This document shows, in pieces, positions 52,561-63,179 of a DNA stretch of 64,000 nt. The first letter of the stretch is position 1. Every line of letters starts with the position of its first letter. Made by a program: the position numbers and the translations under genes. This DNA comes from Gorsachius magnificus (taxonomy: Eukaryota; Chordata; Aves; Pelecaniformes; Ardeidae), in the NCBI GenBank assembly GCA_034008185.1, contig CM067106.1:558001-622000 (forward strand), in the 5' to 3' direction. The notes below the pieces were generated by a model. It searched no databases, had not been told where the DNA came from, and worked only from the letters and a program-made list of their open reading frames with translations.

Positions 52561-54736
52561 GGCGGCGGCGGCGGGAGCGGAGCTGCCGGTGCTGCCCGAT
52601 TCGGTGCTGCTGCGGGTCCTGGCGCTGCTGCCGCTGCGGGACCGGCTGCGGGCGGCCAGGTGAGGCCTCCCCCACCCCCACCGCCCCCGGTCACCGGTAC
52701 CGGCCGCCTCCCCGCCCCGCCCGGGGCCCCGGCGCCCATCGCCTCCCGCCTTCCCGTAGGGTCTGCCGGCGGTGGCAGCGGCTGGCGCTGGACAGGACGG
52801 TCTGGAGACATGTGGATCTGAGCCCGCACCGGGTACCGCTCCCCACTCTCGCCCCCGACCGGCTTCCCGCACCGGGCGGCGGGGGAGGGAATCGTTCTGC
52901 TGCGGGCACGGGGCCGAGATGGCGGGGGGGGGGGGGAGCCGAGATGGGGGAGGAAGATCGCCCCACTGTGGTCAGGGTGCTGAGATGGGCAGGGGGGCCT
53001 GAGATGGGGGGGAGGGGGGGGAGATCACCCCACTGCGGGCGGGGAGGGCTGAGACTGGGGGGGGCGGGGGGCAAAGATCACCCCATTGCCAGCAGGGTGC
53101 TGAGATGGGGCGGGGGAGATCTCCCTACTGCAGGCAGGGGGGCTGAGATGGGATGGGGGGGCGAGAGGGGGGGGGGAGACCCCCCACTCGGCGGGGCTGA
53201 GATGGGCAGGGGGGCCTGAGATGGGGGCGGAGGGAAGGAGATCACCCCACTGTGGGGGGGGGGGGCAAAGATCACCCCATTGCAAGCAGGGGGGCTGAGA
53301 TGGGGCAGGGAGATCACCCTACTGTGGGCGGGGGGGGCTGAGATGGGGCAGGGGGGCTGAGATTGGGGGGGGACACACAAAGATCACCCCACTGCAGGCA
53401 GGGGGCTGAGATGGGGGGGGGGAAGCTGAGATGGGGCAGGGGGGCTGAGATTGGGCAGGGGGAGATCGCCCCATTGCGGGCGGGGGGGCTGAGATGGGGT
53501 GGGGGGAGATCACCCCACTGCAGGCAGGGGGCTGAGATTGGGGGGGGGGGGAAAAGATCACCCCACTGCGAGCAGGGGGCTGAGATGGGGCAGGGAGGCT
53601 GAGATGAGGCACAGGGAGATCACCCCATTGTGGGTGGGGGAGCTGAGATGGGGTGGGGGGAGATCACCCCACTGCAGGCAGGGGGGCTGAGATTGGGTGG
53701 GGGGAGATCACCCCACTGCAGGCAGGGGGGCTGAGATTGGGTGGGGGGAGATCACCCCACTGCAGGCAGGGGGGCTGAGATGGGGCAGGGGGGCTGAGAT
53801 TGGGTGGGGGGAGATCACCCCACTGCAGGCAGGGGGGCTGAGATGGGGCAGGGGGGCTGAGATTGGGTGGGGGGAGATCACCCCACTGCAGGCAGGGGGG
53901 CTGAGATGGGGCGGGGGGCCACCCCCGCGGGCGGGCCCCCCGCCCCCCCCGGGGGTTTTCCCCCAGATCAGCTCCCGGACCCTGTGGCAGTTGGTGCGGA
54001 GGCAGCTCCGGGACAGCCTGCGGACGCTGCGGCTGCGGGGCATGCTCAGCTCCGGCGGCAAGCAGCGGCTCCTCTCCCCGGCGCTCCTGGCTGCCCTCGG
54101 GAAGCGGTGCCCCCAGCTCCACCGGCTGTGCCTGGCAGAGACAGACCTGCGCCCCGTCCCCTACGAGAGCCCCCCCATCCCTCACCGTGCTAGAGCTGAG
54201 TCGCTGCGAAATCCCCGCCGCTTGGTTCTGCGGCTCCGCCGCGAGTGCCCTGCCCCAGCTGCAGCACCTCATTGTCCACAACGTCCCTGCCTTTTCTGAT
54301 CGCCATTTATTGAACATCTCCTCTCGGAGCCGCCTGAAGACGCTGAGCCTTTCTGGCACCTACCGCCTAACAGATGCGGGGATTCAGAAAGCGGCTCCGC
54401 ACTTGGAGGAGCTGGAGCGCCTGGTGCTGCGCTGCTGCGTCATCGGCGACTCCCATGGATTTTGTCGGCCGCCACATGAAACATCTCCGTTTCCTGGAGA
54501 TCAGCAACGCTTGCTCCCTGACAAACGCGGGCCTGGCTGCTTTAGCCCCCTTGCAGCACCTGGAGATGCTGTGCCTTGACTTCTGCCACAACATTTCCCC
54601 CGGTGCCGTCATTGCTTTGTGCCAAGCCCTGCCCCAGCTGAGGAACCTCAAATTAGGGGGTGCTTGCTTTGAAGATGAAGTGATCGATAAAATTCAGGCG
54701 AGTTTGCCCCGCTGTAGCTTTTTGCATACTTCCTGA
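52556..54736 (+). CDS. FBXL12: F-box and leucine-rich repeat protein 12, with two apparent frameshifts
   Basis: FBXL12 is the substrate receptor of an SCF ubiquitin ligase. Exons: 52556-52659, 52760-52832 and 53967-54736 (stop 54734-54736). The F-box spans exons 1 and 2 (ELPVLPDSVLLRVLALLPLR, then VCRRWQRLALDRTVWRHVDL). Leucine-rich repeats fill exon 3 (CPQLHRLCLAETDL, LTVLELSRCEI, LKTLSLSGTYRLTDAGI, LEMLCLDFCHNISPGAV, LRNLKLGGACFEDE). Exon lengths sum to 947, two bases over a multiple of three. The frame moves by one at the C run 54170-54176 and again near 54452-54454. Read literally, translation stops at 54297-54299. With both extra bases ignored the protein would be about 314 residues (human 326). 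It could be an assembly error or a decayed gene. Confidence 0.88.
52920..53935. repeat. Minisatellite in FBXL12 intron 2, 44-bp core unit
   Basis: About 20 units of GGGGGGCTGAGATTGGGTGG and GGAGATCACCCCACTGCAGG. Period is 44 bp at 53661-53750, with 63-bp variants that add an extra CTGAGATGGGGCAGGGG. Confidence 0.93.
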
Positions 54737-55643
54737 CACGCAGCCTGGAGCAGCGGGGCTTTTCTCATCCGTTGCTGCGCCTCAAGTGCTCCTTTTTGGG
54801 TAAAGTCTCCTTTCCAGGGAGCTGCTGTACGTATTTTTGGGACAGGATTTTTGTTGGGGCTAAACCGGTGAGTGTATCCCATAAAATTGTCTGTCGGGAA
54901 CTTGCTTTTGGTAGGATCCCCCCTCTTTTCCCTGGATCAGGGGAATGGGAAAGCCAGGGGAGCGCCCAGCCTTTGGGGTTCGCTGACCAAAGACAGGCTG
55001 AGGTTATGAATTTAACTCCTGCCTGCTCCTCTTCCCCCGCTGCTAAACATCAGGCAGTGGCTTAACAAGCGCAGAATTCACAGAGCAGAGCGAGGTGCCC
55101 TCCTACCACTGCAAAAAAAAAAAACCAAAAAAAAAAAAACAACCCTCTGCCAGCCCAGCCCCCGGATTTCCAGTTAATATTTAACTCTGATTGCTTAACT
55201 CCCCCCTGCACATGTGCTCCGGGGAAGAAATACCTCAGCAGCCTGTGCCGGAGCCGCTGTTTTCCTGAAAGAGCCCAGCCAGGGAGCGCTCTTGGGCCAG
55301 GACGTCGCCTCGCCTCCGCTTCCCTTCAAATTCACCTCTTCAAGTCACTCTTTGGAAAGGTTTCGTTCGCGGGGCTTCCTGAAGGCCCGGTCCCAAGAGC
55401 CACGCGTCCTATTTGTGCGGCAAAGGACATGGTGTGGGCTCTCAGGCATCGCCAGGAGCTGCCGTTCCCGCTGGATTTTCTTGGGCCGTGCAGCGGGAGC
55501 AGCCACTTTTCTTTGTCCGCCACCTCCTCCTCTCCCCCGCGGTGTCGTAACACCGGATAACTGACACCGAGCGTTGTGACGTTGTTATTCTCAGGTCACT
55601 GGGCCAGCCGGGGCTGGTTTTAAATCAAATATTGTATTTATTA

Positions 55644-55649
55644 AATAAA
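55644..55649 (+). terminator. Candidate FBXL12 polyadenylation signal
   Basis: AATAAA in an AT-rich stretch about 910 bases after the stop at 54736, followed by a T-rich tract. The interval 54737-55650 would be the 3'UTR; it includes A runs near 55110-55140. Confidence 0.5.
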
Positions 55650-57741
55650 AATGCTTTTGATTTCTCTTTTTTTTTTTTTTTTTTCTTATTCTCATGCTGC
55701 AGTGATTTAACTGAACCCATCTTTCCATTGAAATAAAGCAGCCGGGCAGCTTTTGATACCCAGCAGTGTCCTGGGGTGTTAGCAGCCGGACCGCTGCCCT
55801 CCTGGGATGAGGACGTTGAGTGCGTGGCGATGCAGAGCTTGGCCTGGGAGTCCCTCAGGGAGACCCATCCCTTCAGTACCCAATTTAGCCAACCCACCTG
55901 TCCTAGCGGAGCTTTTCCCCTGGAAAATTCCCTGAAAAAACAAACCAAACCAAACATAGAATTCCAAAGAGCTCGAACACCCAAATCCCGGCGCCTCTCA
56001 GCACCCCGGGACCCTTCTCGAGGGATTCTCTGATGTTGTTTGCATCCTCCCTGATGTGGATGGAGAGATGTGAACTGGTGTTTCCCCCACCTCCAAATAT
56101 TTGCTCTTCCCGCTCCCCCCAGGAGCTGGGAGGGACAAGCACGTTCCCCTAGGAAGCACGGCAGAAGGATTAACGTCTCAGCCGAGCATTTTCTGGTCAT
56201 TTCACCCCTCTGCCCCATTCCATTCGGCTTACGCAATCAGCTGGTTGGTTTTAGACAGCCCTGGATGGCACTGACCCCCCCCCTCCCCGCGTGACGAAAT
56301 CCTCGTCGCTGCACATCTCGTTAACGAGCCTCTCTTTGTGCCCTGGCCTCCTTTCTGTGCTTATGCCCAACCTCGGTGGGGCTTCGGGGCAAATAAACAA
56401 GGGTAGAACGCCCCAGCTCTGCTTTGGAAAGGATCCCAAGGCTGCTGGCTTACTAACGACCGCCACGCGCTCATCATGAGCCCGGCAATCGCCGCCGGAG
56501 TAATTAGCGTTATTAAAACCTCAAGCACTGCCTGGCCCAGCACTCCCTGGGCTCGGAGAGCGAAGGTAAAAACCCATCAGTCGGTCGAGGCGCGGCTCGG
56601 CGAGAGCCTAAACGCGCTCCCGATGCTTGCAGCGGGACGGTTGTGAGCCCGCCGGTGCCGCGCTCCGAACGGCGCCATTTAATATCCGATGGTCCCCGCG
56701 TGCCCGTTTTCCATCGCCTCCCCATAATTGCTGCGTGCGGAACGGCACGGCGCGGCCATCACGAGTTCATGCGGCTCTAAGGGGGCTTTTTCAGGGCTGG
56801 AAGCAGGAAGGGGACCTGTAAATACCGGGTGGCCGTGGGGAATAAAGGACCGCAAGCGTCTCCTTGACCCATCACTTCTGTGTTTGCCCTGGCAGCGCAG
56901 CAGCTCGCCCTCCTCCCGCAGCTTTTGGGAGGCTGTTCCGCACCCTTATGGCTCCTAATTCCCAAACTCAGAGGGTTTCAGCTCTGTTTATCTCCATTTT
57001 ATTTTTTGCCAACCTTTAATTCGATCAATCCCTCCTTGCACCCACATCCTGACAGCAGAGCGCAACTCTTTTTTAAAAAAAATACAGAATAAAAGACCTC
57101 GGAGAGCCTCTGAAGCGCTCTCAGGGCCGAGAGGAGCAAAGCCCACAGCCACCAACGCGCAAAGACAACCCAGCGAGGCCCTAAACTTCCCAAATTACCA
57201 ATTGCCATGGGGAGCGACCCTCAATCGAGCTGCTCCGATGCCTACGGCACGTTCGTACGGGTGCATTATCGTGCCCGGAGCCGTTTTATTTTCCTGGGCG
57301 AGCACAAGCTGTTGGGCTACTGGTTTGGAAAGCAAAGCTGAAGACACAAGCAGAGCCCATTCCCTATTTTCCAGACCCCCCTTGTTTCCGCACACTTGGA
57401 GGAAACGCCTTGGGAAAGTGAAGAATTCGCCCCTTTTTTAATCCGAAGGGATGGGGAAGAGTTACAGACAAAAAAGGGGACCCAGCTTGGCTGGAGGGGG
57501 GGAAAAAAAAAACCAAACCCTCCCGACTGCTGAATTATTGGAAGTGGCCCCAATCCAAGGTGCTATTTTGAGAGGACAAACCAATAGGACGCGAGCTGAA
57601 GAGGCGCTGGTTAAATCTCCAACCTTTGGACCCAACACCCCTAGAGGGATCGCACGTTCACGATTCCAGAGAGCCTGGTGGAAAAGCTTCCGCTTGCTCC
57701 ATCCCAAACTGCATCCCCCCTCCCGGGCAGAGCTTCCCGGG
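55650..57741. other. Intergenic, no gene seen
   Basis: Unique, moderately GC sequence between FBXL12 and the hepatic lectin. No transposon tail or family motif recognised. Confidence 0.45.
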
Positions 57742-60700
57742 ATGGATGAGGAACACCTTCACGATGACCTGCGCGTTTTCGAAGGTAAACTTCAGCCGCG
57801 CCGGCCCTTCAACCCACCACCTCCAGGAGATGAGCAGGAGCGAAGGTGGTAACGAGACCCCATCTTGTTGCGTGGGCTTTCTCCACCAAGGCACTTGGGT
57901 TTCTGAGGGAGAGGAAGGTCCGTGCTCTCCTTCCTCCTCTGCGTAGGCAACATCAGCTCTAATGAGGTTGATTGATTGGGGTGGGGAACCCCGCCCTGAT
58001 GAGCTCATCCCTGGGGGTTGAGGCTGAGATGGAAGCGGAGGGAAAGGGACGTTGCAGCAGCTGTGGGCTGTCACTGGGATGAAGGCCTGGTGGTGGGGGT
58101 GAAGCTGTTGGCGTCCAACCAGCAACACCTGAGAGGGTTCAACCTTGGAAGTCTCCAGGACCAGCGTGAAATTGGGCTCTTCCCAAGCCGAGCTTCCCCA
58201 AAGCGAGTGGCCCAGCACCCTTGCAAACCTTCTGAGGTTGAACCTGGGAACCTGTGGGTGTTTCCAAGGTTCAACCCCTCCAAGAAGGGCACCTGATGGG
58301 ACAGCAAAGACACCTCCAGACCACGGCCTGGCACGTGGGGAACCATTTCCCTCTGGAAAAGGGTTACTAGACAGCCGGGGGGGGGTGGGTGGTAAAAACG
58401 TGCCACAGCCCAAAATACACGCTTAAAAGCTTAAAATGTGGCTTTATTTTGCTTTATGTGGTACCTGGGGGCACCTGCCCTGCCCTTCAGCAAGGCCTCT
58501 CCAGTGCCACCGCAATGCTCTGAGTGCCAGCCGCCTCCTTTGGGGGGCTTTCAGCCCCCCAGCTTGGTCCGAAGAGGAATTATCACCAAAATCTTGGCTT
58601 CTGTAGCAAATAGTTAACTATTCTGGCTTATTTATTAACCCTTCTATAAATGGAACCAGAGGAGCTGGTTCTGGTGAGACCTCCCCTGGAGCCCCGCGTC
58701 CAGCTGGGGAGCCCTGGGCACAAGGAGGAGGAGGTGGAAGGGTTGGAGCGGGGCCAGAGGAGGGCGACCAAAATGCTCCGAGGGCTGGAGCCCCTCTGCT
58801 GGGGGCCGGGGGGGGGGGGGCCTGGAGCAGAGGGGGCTGCGGGGGGACCCGATTGCGGCCGCTCAGGGCTTCAAGGGGGCCCCCAGGGAAGACGGGGACA
58901 ATCTTTTGAGCAGGGCCGGCTGGGACAGGACACGGGGGGATGGTCTCAAAGCAAACCAGGGCGGGTTTCGACTGGATCTAAGGCAGAAATTCTTGGCCGT
59001 GAGGGTGGGAAAGAGCGGGAGGGGTTGCCCAGGGCGGTGGTGGAGGCCCCATCCCTGGGAACATCCAAGGCCAGGTTGGCCGGGGCTGTGGGCAACCTGC
59101 TCTGGTTCAAGGTGTCCCTGCTCCTGCACCCCCTCCTGGGTGACCTCTCGGGGTCCCTTCCACCCCAAACCCATTCCATGATTCTCTGAGCTATGAAAAA
59201 GCTCCCTGCGATCCGAGGGGATCATTTTCACATCTCTTTTTTTTTTGTTTTTTTCTTGTCTTTTAAAGACAGAAACTTCCTCCAGCAGAGGCTGCGATCC
59301 TTTTTGACCGTGTACTTGCTACTGGCCTTCTCCTTCTTGCTGATCATCATCCTGTTCTCTGTGTCACTCTCCAGAGGTACTGGGACATCTTCAAATGAAT
59401 TAACGAAGTACCAAGAGGACCGTGAGGTCCAAGTGGACTCCGTGGATCCTAATTCCATGGGACAGGGTGACCAGAGGAGCCCCCAGGCTGTCCCATGGAG
59501 CGGCTGCTGACATCCACACCGCCGCCTATATCTAAAACCCCCATCTAAATATATAAAATTCTGGCTAATCTAAGCGATAAGCCGGTATTTTATGTTTCCT
59601 GGGATTTCTTTGGCCCGTAGGCTGCTGGAAAAGTGCGACCCCAGCAGATGAAATGAGCCGGAACGAAACATATTTTGGGAAAAGCACATTGGGAACAATT
59701 CCTTCCCCAAAGGGCTGTCAGGCGCTGGAAGGGGCTGCCCAGGGAAGGGGGCGAGTCCCCAGCCCGGGGGGGATTTAACAGCCGGGCAGAGGCGGTGCTG
59801 AGGGCCGGGGTTTGGGGGTGGGATGGCAGGGGTAGGGGGACGGCTGGGCTGGGGGAGCTGAAAGGGCTTTGCCAACCCAAACCATGCCGGGATTCTACGC
59901 TCCTACATCCTCAGCCTTGCCAGGGCGAGGTGCTCGCCGGCCCCCCCTCGGCACCTGGGTGCCCCACGACCGATAGCCCAGCACCTCTCCCTTTCTCCCT
60001 CTTTTACAGTTTCAGCCATTTCTTCTAAACTCAACGAGGAGCATCCGGAGTGGAAGCACAACTTTTCGGGCAGCGATTTGCTCCGTAAGTCCCAGCTGCT
60101 GCCCCGAAACCTGCCGGCTTTTCTCCCTCTCTGACCTTTCCCGAAATTGTCCCCAAAGCGTTCCTGCTCGGGGTCGCTTCGCTAGGGCGGCTCAGGGCAT
60201 CCGTCCCCTCCTGGCTTGGCCGCTCTGCCAGCAGCAAACACCTTTATTTTTTAGAAACCTCCAAATTTTCCTGGGGGGGTCGAGGCTTTGTCAGGTGCCA
60301 GCTGCCACCTTCGCATCCAGTACAGAGCCAGCTCCGGGGCCGTGCCCTTGGCGCTCGCCCAGTTTGGCACTGGGAAAACCCCCTTGCTGGGACGAGCCCA
60401 GCAAGGAGCAGCTCGACTGCCCGCCGTCCCCCTGACTCCCGTTCCCCCCCCCCCGTCCTCCCCCTCCTCTTTCTTTTACCAGTGTTTCCCTGCGGAGCCA
60501 AATCCAGGGAATGGGAATACTTTGACGGCAAATGTTACTACTTCTCCCTCGCCAGAATGAGCTGGTACAAGGCGAAGGCTCAGTGCGAAGAGATGCACTC
60601 GCAGCTGGCTGTCATCAACAGCTACGCCAAGCAGGTAAAGTGTCCCGTCCCCCCCCCCAGGCAGGAAAGCCTGTAGAGCCCCCCCAGTTCCTCCCTGCAC

Positions 60701-61663
60701 CCCCCCGACCTGGGCTGCGGAGCGCTGGGGTTTGTTATCCCTTGTTATCCTTTGGATCAGCCAGCAGAGAGCAGGCAGAACCCGGCTCTGCCCGCACCCA
60801 GGGCTCCTCTTCCGTGGGTGCGGGATGCTCGGGCTCAGCGCCAGCACCCATCCAAGCCCAGAACCCCCCCCCCATCCAAGCCCAGAATCCCCCCCCCCAT
60901 CCAAGCCCAGAACCCCCCCCCCCCCCATCCAAGCCCAGAACCGGACCCCTCCGGCTCCTCCACGGTGCAAATGCCACCCTGGCCCCGAGCCCACCAGCTG
61001 GAGGAGCCGGGGTTTTGTGGTTTTGGGTTTGGGTTTTTTTTTTTTTTTTTTTTTTGGTGCTTTTCCCTCCTGATCCCTCTCCCCGCTGCAGAGTTTTGTC
61101 ATGTTCAGGACAAGGAACGAGCGGTTCTGGATCGGGCTGACGGATGAGAATTCGGAAGGGGAATGGGAATGGATCGATGGGACCGATTATAAAACTACCT
61201 TCACGTGAGTGCCGGCCTGCCCTGGGGTTTTGTGCCCATCACCCCCCCTCCCCCCCCCCCAAAACCAGCAAGCAGCTTCCCTGCCCCACGGGCCCCTCTT
61301 TTGGCCGGCGGACCGGGATTCTTCACCCTGCCCCGGGGACAGGCGCTCACACGGGGTCTACGAGCAGCAGGGGCAAGAATTAGCACCTAAACCCATCTAA
61401 AATCAGCCAGGTTTAGCTAATCCCAGCCCCAGGGGAAAGCCACCCACCACCCCCCCACCCCCCCCACCCCGCTCAGCTGCCTGCCCCCCCCTCTGCCCAC
61501 GCTCACTTTTGCTCCTTCTCTGCCCAGCTTTTGGAAAGAGGGAGAGCCCAACGACAGCGGCAGAAACGAAGATTGCGCCCACGTCTGGATCTCCGGGAAG
61601 TGGAACGACGTCTACTGCACCTACGAGTGCTACTTCGTCTGCGAAAAACCTCTGCCCAACTGA
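57742..61663 (+). CDS. Hepatic lectin, type II C-type lectin receptor
   Basis: This reads as the bird hepatic lectin, an endocytic receptor for GlcNAc-terminated glycoproteins. Exons 57742-57784, 59269-59376, 60010-60084, 60483-60634, 61092-61204 and 61528-61663 (TGA 61661-61663) join in phase to 208 residues, one more than I recall for the chicken protein. The short cytoplasmic tail starts MDEEHLHDDLRVFED. A membrane segment spans residues 27-49 (LTVYLLLAFSFLLIIILF). A brief stalk carries the sequon NFS at Asn68. The carbohydrate-recognition domain runs from Cys79: WEYFDGKCYYFS, FWIGLTDENSEGEWEW, EPND, NEDCAHVW, KWNDVYC, ending CEKPLPN. EPN plus WND is the mannose/GlcNAc-type calcium site, unlike the QPD of galactose-type asialoglycoprotein receptors. 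Exon 1 was chosen by its phase-1 donor. Confidence 0.93.
58665..59190 (+). mobile_element. CR1 LINE 3' part, third subfamily, in hepatic lectin intron 1
   Basis: Begins about CTGGTGAGACCTCCCCTGGA and is nearly identical to 38960-39485. It has an internal deletion around 58800-58825 where a G run replaces sequence present in the other copy. Ends CCCATTCCATGATTCTCTGA. Confidence 0.9.
59692..59900 (+). mobile_element. CR1 LINE short 3' tail in hepatic lectin intron 2
   Basis: GGGAACAATTCCTTCCCCAA to CCATGCCGGGATTCTACG; second subfamily. Confidence 0.88.
60843..60945. repeat. Short tandem repeat in hepatic lectin intron 4
   Basis: Four units of CCATCCAAGCCCAGAA separated by C runs of increasing length. 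Confidence 0.9.
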
Positions 61664-61860
61664 GCAAAGCCGGGGGGGGAGGCCACGTCTGACGCCCCGG
61701 CACCCCAAATGTTCCTTTTTCTTCTTAATTTATACTTCTCCGAGCGCCCGCTCCCCGCTCTTCCTCCCCGCCGCGCTGTCCCAACGAAGAGCGGGGATGG
61801 ATTTTGATGGTCCTAAGCAATAGACGCAGGAATCCGGGTTCTCCGGGGGGAGCACAGCCT

Positions 61861-61866
61861 AATAAA
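61861..61866 (+). terminator. Hepatic lectin polyadenylation signal
   Basis: AATAAA about 200 bases after the stop at 61663, giving a short 3'UTR. Confidence 0.75.
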
Positions 61867-62419
61867 GGCCGATGATCGCTCTGGTTAACGAAGCTGCTCT
61901 GGTTAACGAAGCTGCTCTGCTGCCAGGCGCGCGTGCGAAGGGGTGGGGGGGGACCTGGGGTTGCAGACGGACGTCGTGCCGGGAGCAGGTTGGGGACAAA
62001 CAGAATATTGGGTCTGCCACCCAGCGCAGAATCCCGGGAGTGGGCCGGGGGCATTTTGGGGAGGGGAGACCTGGGTGGAAAAACCCCACCCCATCCTTTT
62101 CCTGACTTTTCCTTTTTGTTGTTGTTTTAATTTGGGCTCCGCATGACAAAATTCCCCGGTAGTTGTTTGTTAGAACGTGAAACTCGATGGTGGTTCAGCC
62201 CCGTGTCACCTCGCCCTGGCCACCCACGGGGTCCTTGGGCCACTGGCGGGGGCGCCAGGACCTGGCAGGGATCGCCCCCCCCCCCCCCCCCCCCCCCAAT
62301 TTTCCATCCTTCTGCAGAAAAAGATCATTTGGAGCCAGACTGGGAAACCTTGGGCTCCTGCCTGGTTTTCGGGGGGCGGCTCACCGCCCCCCCCCTCCCC
62401 ATGCAACCCTGTTGGTGCA

Positions 62420-63030
62420 CAGCGTCAGCGGGGGGTGGGTGTGCGTGTGCTGTGGGGAGTGGGTGTGCACACGCGTGGGTGTGCAAAGTGTAAGGGGTGT
62501 GTGTGCACTGCAAGGTGTGTGTGCACGCAGGGAGTGGGTGTGCACACGGTGGGTGTGCACAGTGCAAGGTGTGCACGCTGCAGGGAGGGGGTGTGCAAAC
62601 GAGTGGGTGTGCAAAGTGTAAGGGGTGAGTGTGCACTGCAAGGTGTGTGCGTGCTGCAGGGAGTGGGTGTGCACACGGTGGGTGTGCAGTGGGGTGTGCA
62701 AAGTGTAAGGGGTGAGTGTGCACTGCAAGGTGTGTGCGTGCTGCAGGGAGTGGGTGTGCACACGCGTGGGTGTGCACAGTGCAAGGTGTGTGCGCACTGC
62801 AGGGAGTAGGTGTGTACACGAGTGGGTGTGCACAGTGCAAGGTGTGTGTGTGTGCTGCACGGAGTGGGTGTGCACACGAGTGGGTGTGCACATGAGTGGG
62901 TGTGCACAGTGGGCAGGGCAGGGGTGCACAGGGGTGTGGGTGCACGCTGCAAGGTGTGCGGGTGAGTGGGTGCGCGCTGCGGGGAGTGGGTGTGGGCGCG
63001 GGTGGGGGGTGTGCACGCTGCAGGGAGCGG
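62420..63030. repeat. GT-rich minisatellite
   Basis: About 14 units built from GTGGGTGTGCACAGTGCAAG, GTGTGTGCGTGCTGCAGGGA and GTGGGTGTGCACACG. Alternating purine-pyrimidine GTGTGCAC stretches could adopt Z-DNA. Confidence 0.92.
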
Positions 63031-63179
63031 CTGGGAGCCGCTCGCAGTCCCCCGGTACCGGGGGCGGGGGGTGCCCGGCCGGGCCCCCCCACCCAGGGCA
63101 GCCAGGACCGGGTCCCGGGGATGGGGGAGAGTGGGGGGGCGGCAGCACCCAGCGCACCCCCCACCCCCCACCCCCCGCC

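Noticed and set aside
51786..52829. Long Gly/Arg/Glu-rich and Pro-rich frames over UBL5 intron 1
   Set aside because: Low-complexity translation of a G-rich array inside a known intron and overlapping FBXL12 exon 1.
57207..57341. Short + strand frame starting MGSDPQSSCSD
   Set aside because: Considered as a lectin exon, but no donor of the right phase and no family match.
57658..58413. A 251-codon minus-strand frame with RLKFTFENAQVIVKVF
   Set aside because: It is the antisense of lectin exon 1 and intron; no partner exons.
58650..58675. ATG with MEPEELVL followed by GTGAGA, considered as lectin exon 1
   Set aside because: Phase is wrong for the next exon and the sequence merges into a CR1. 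The exon at 57742-57784 has the right phase and sequence.
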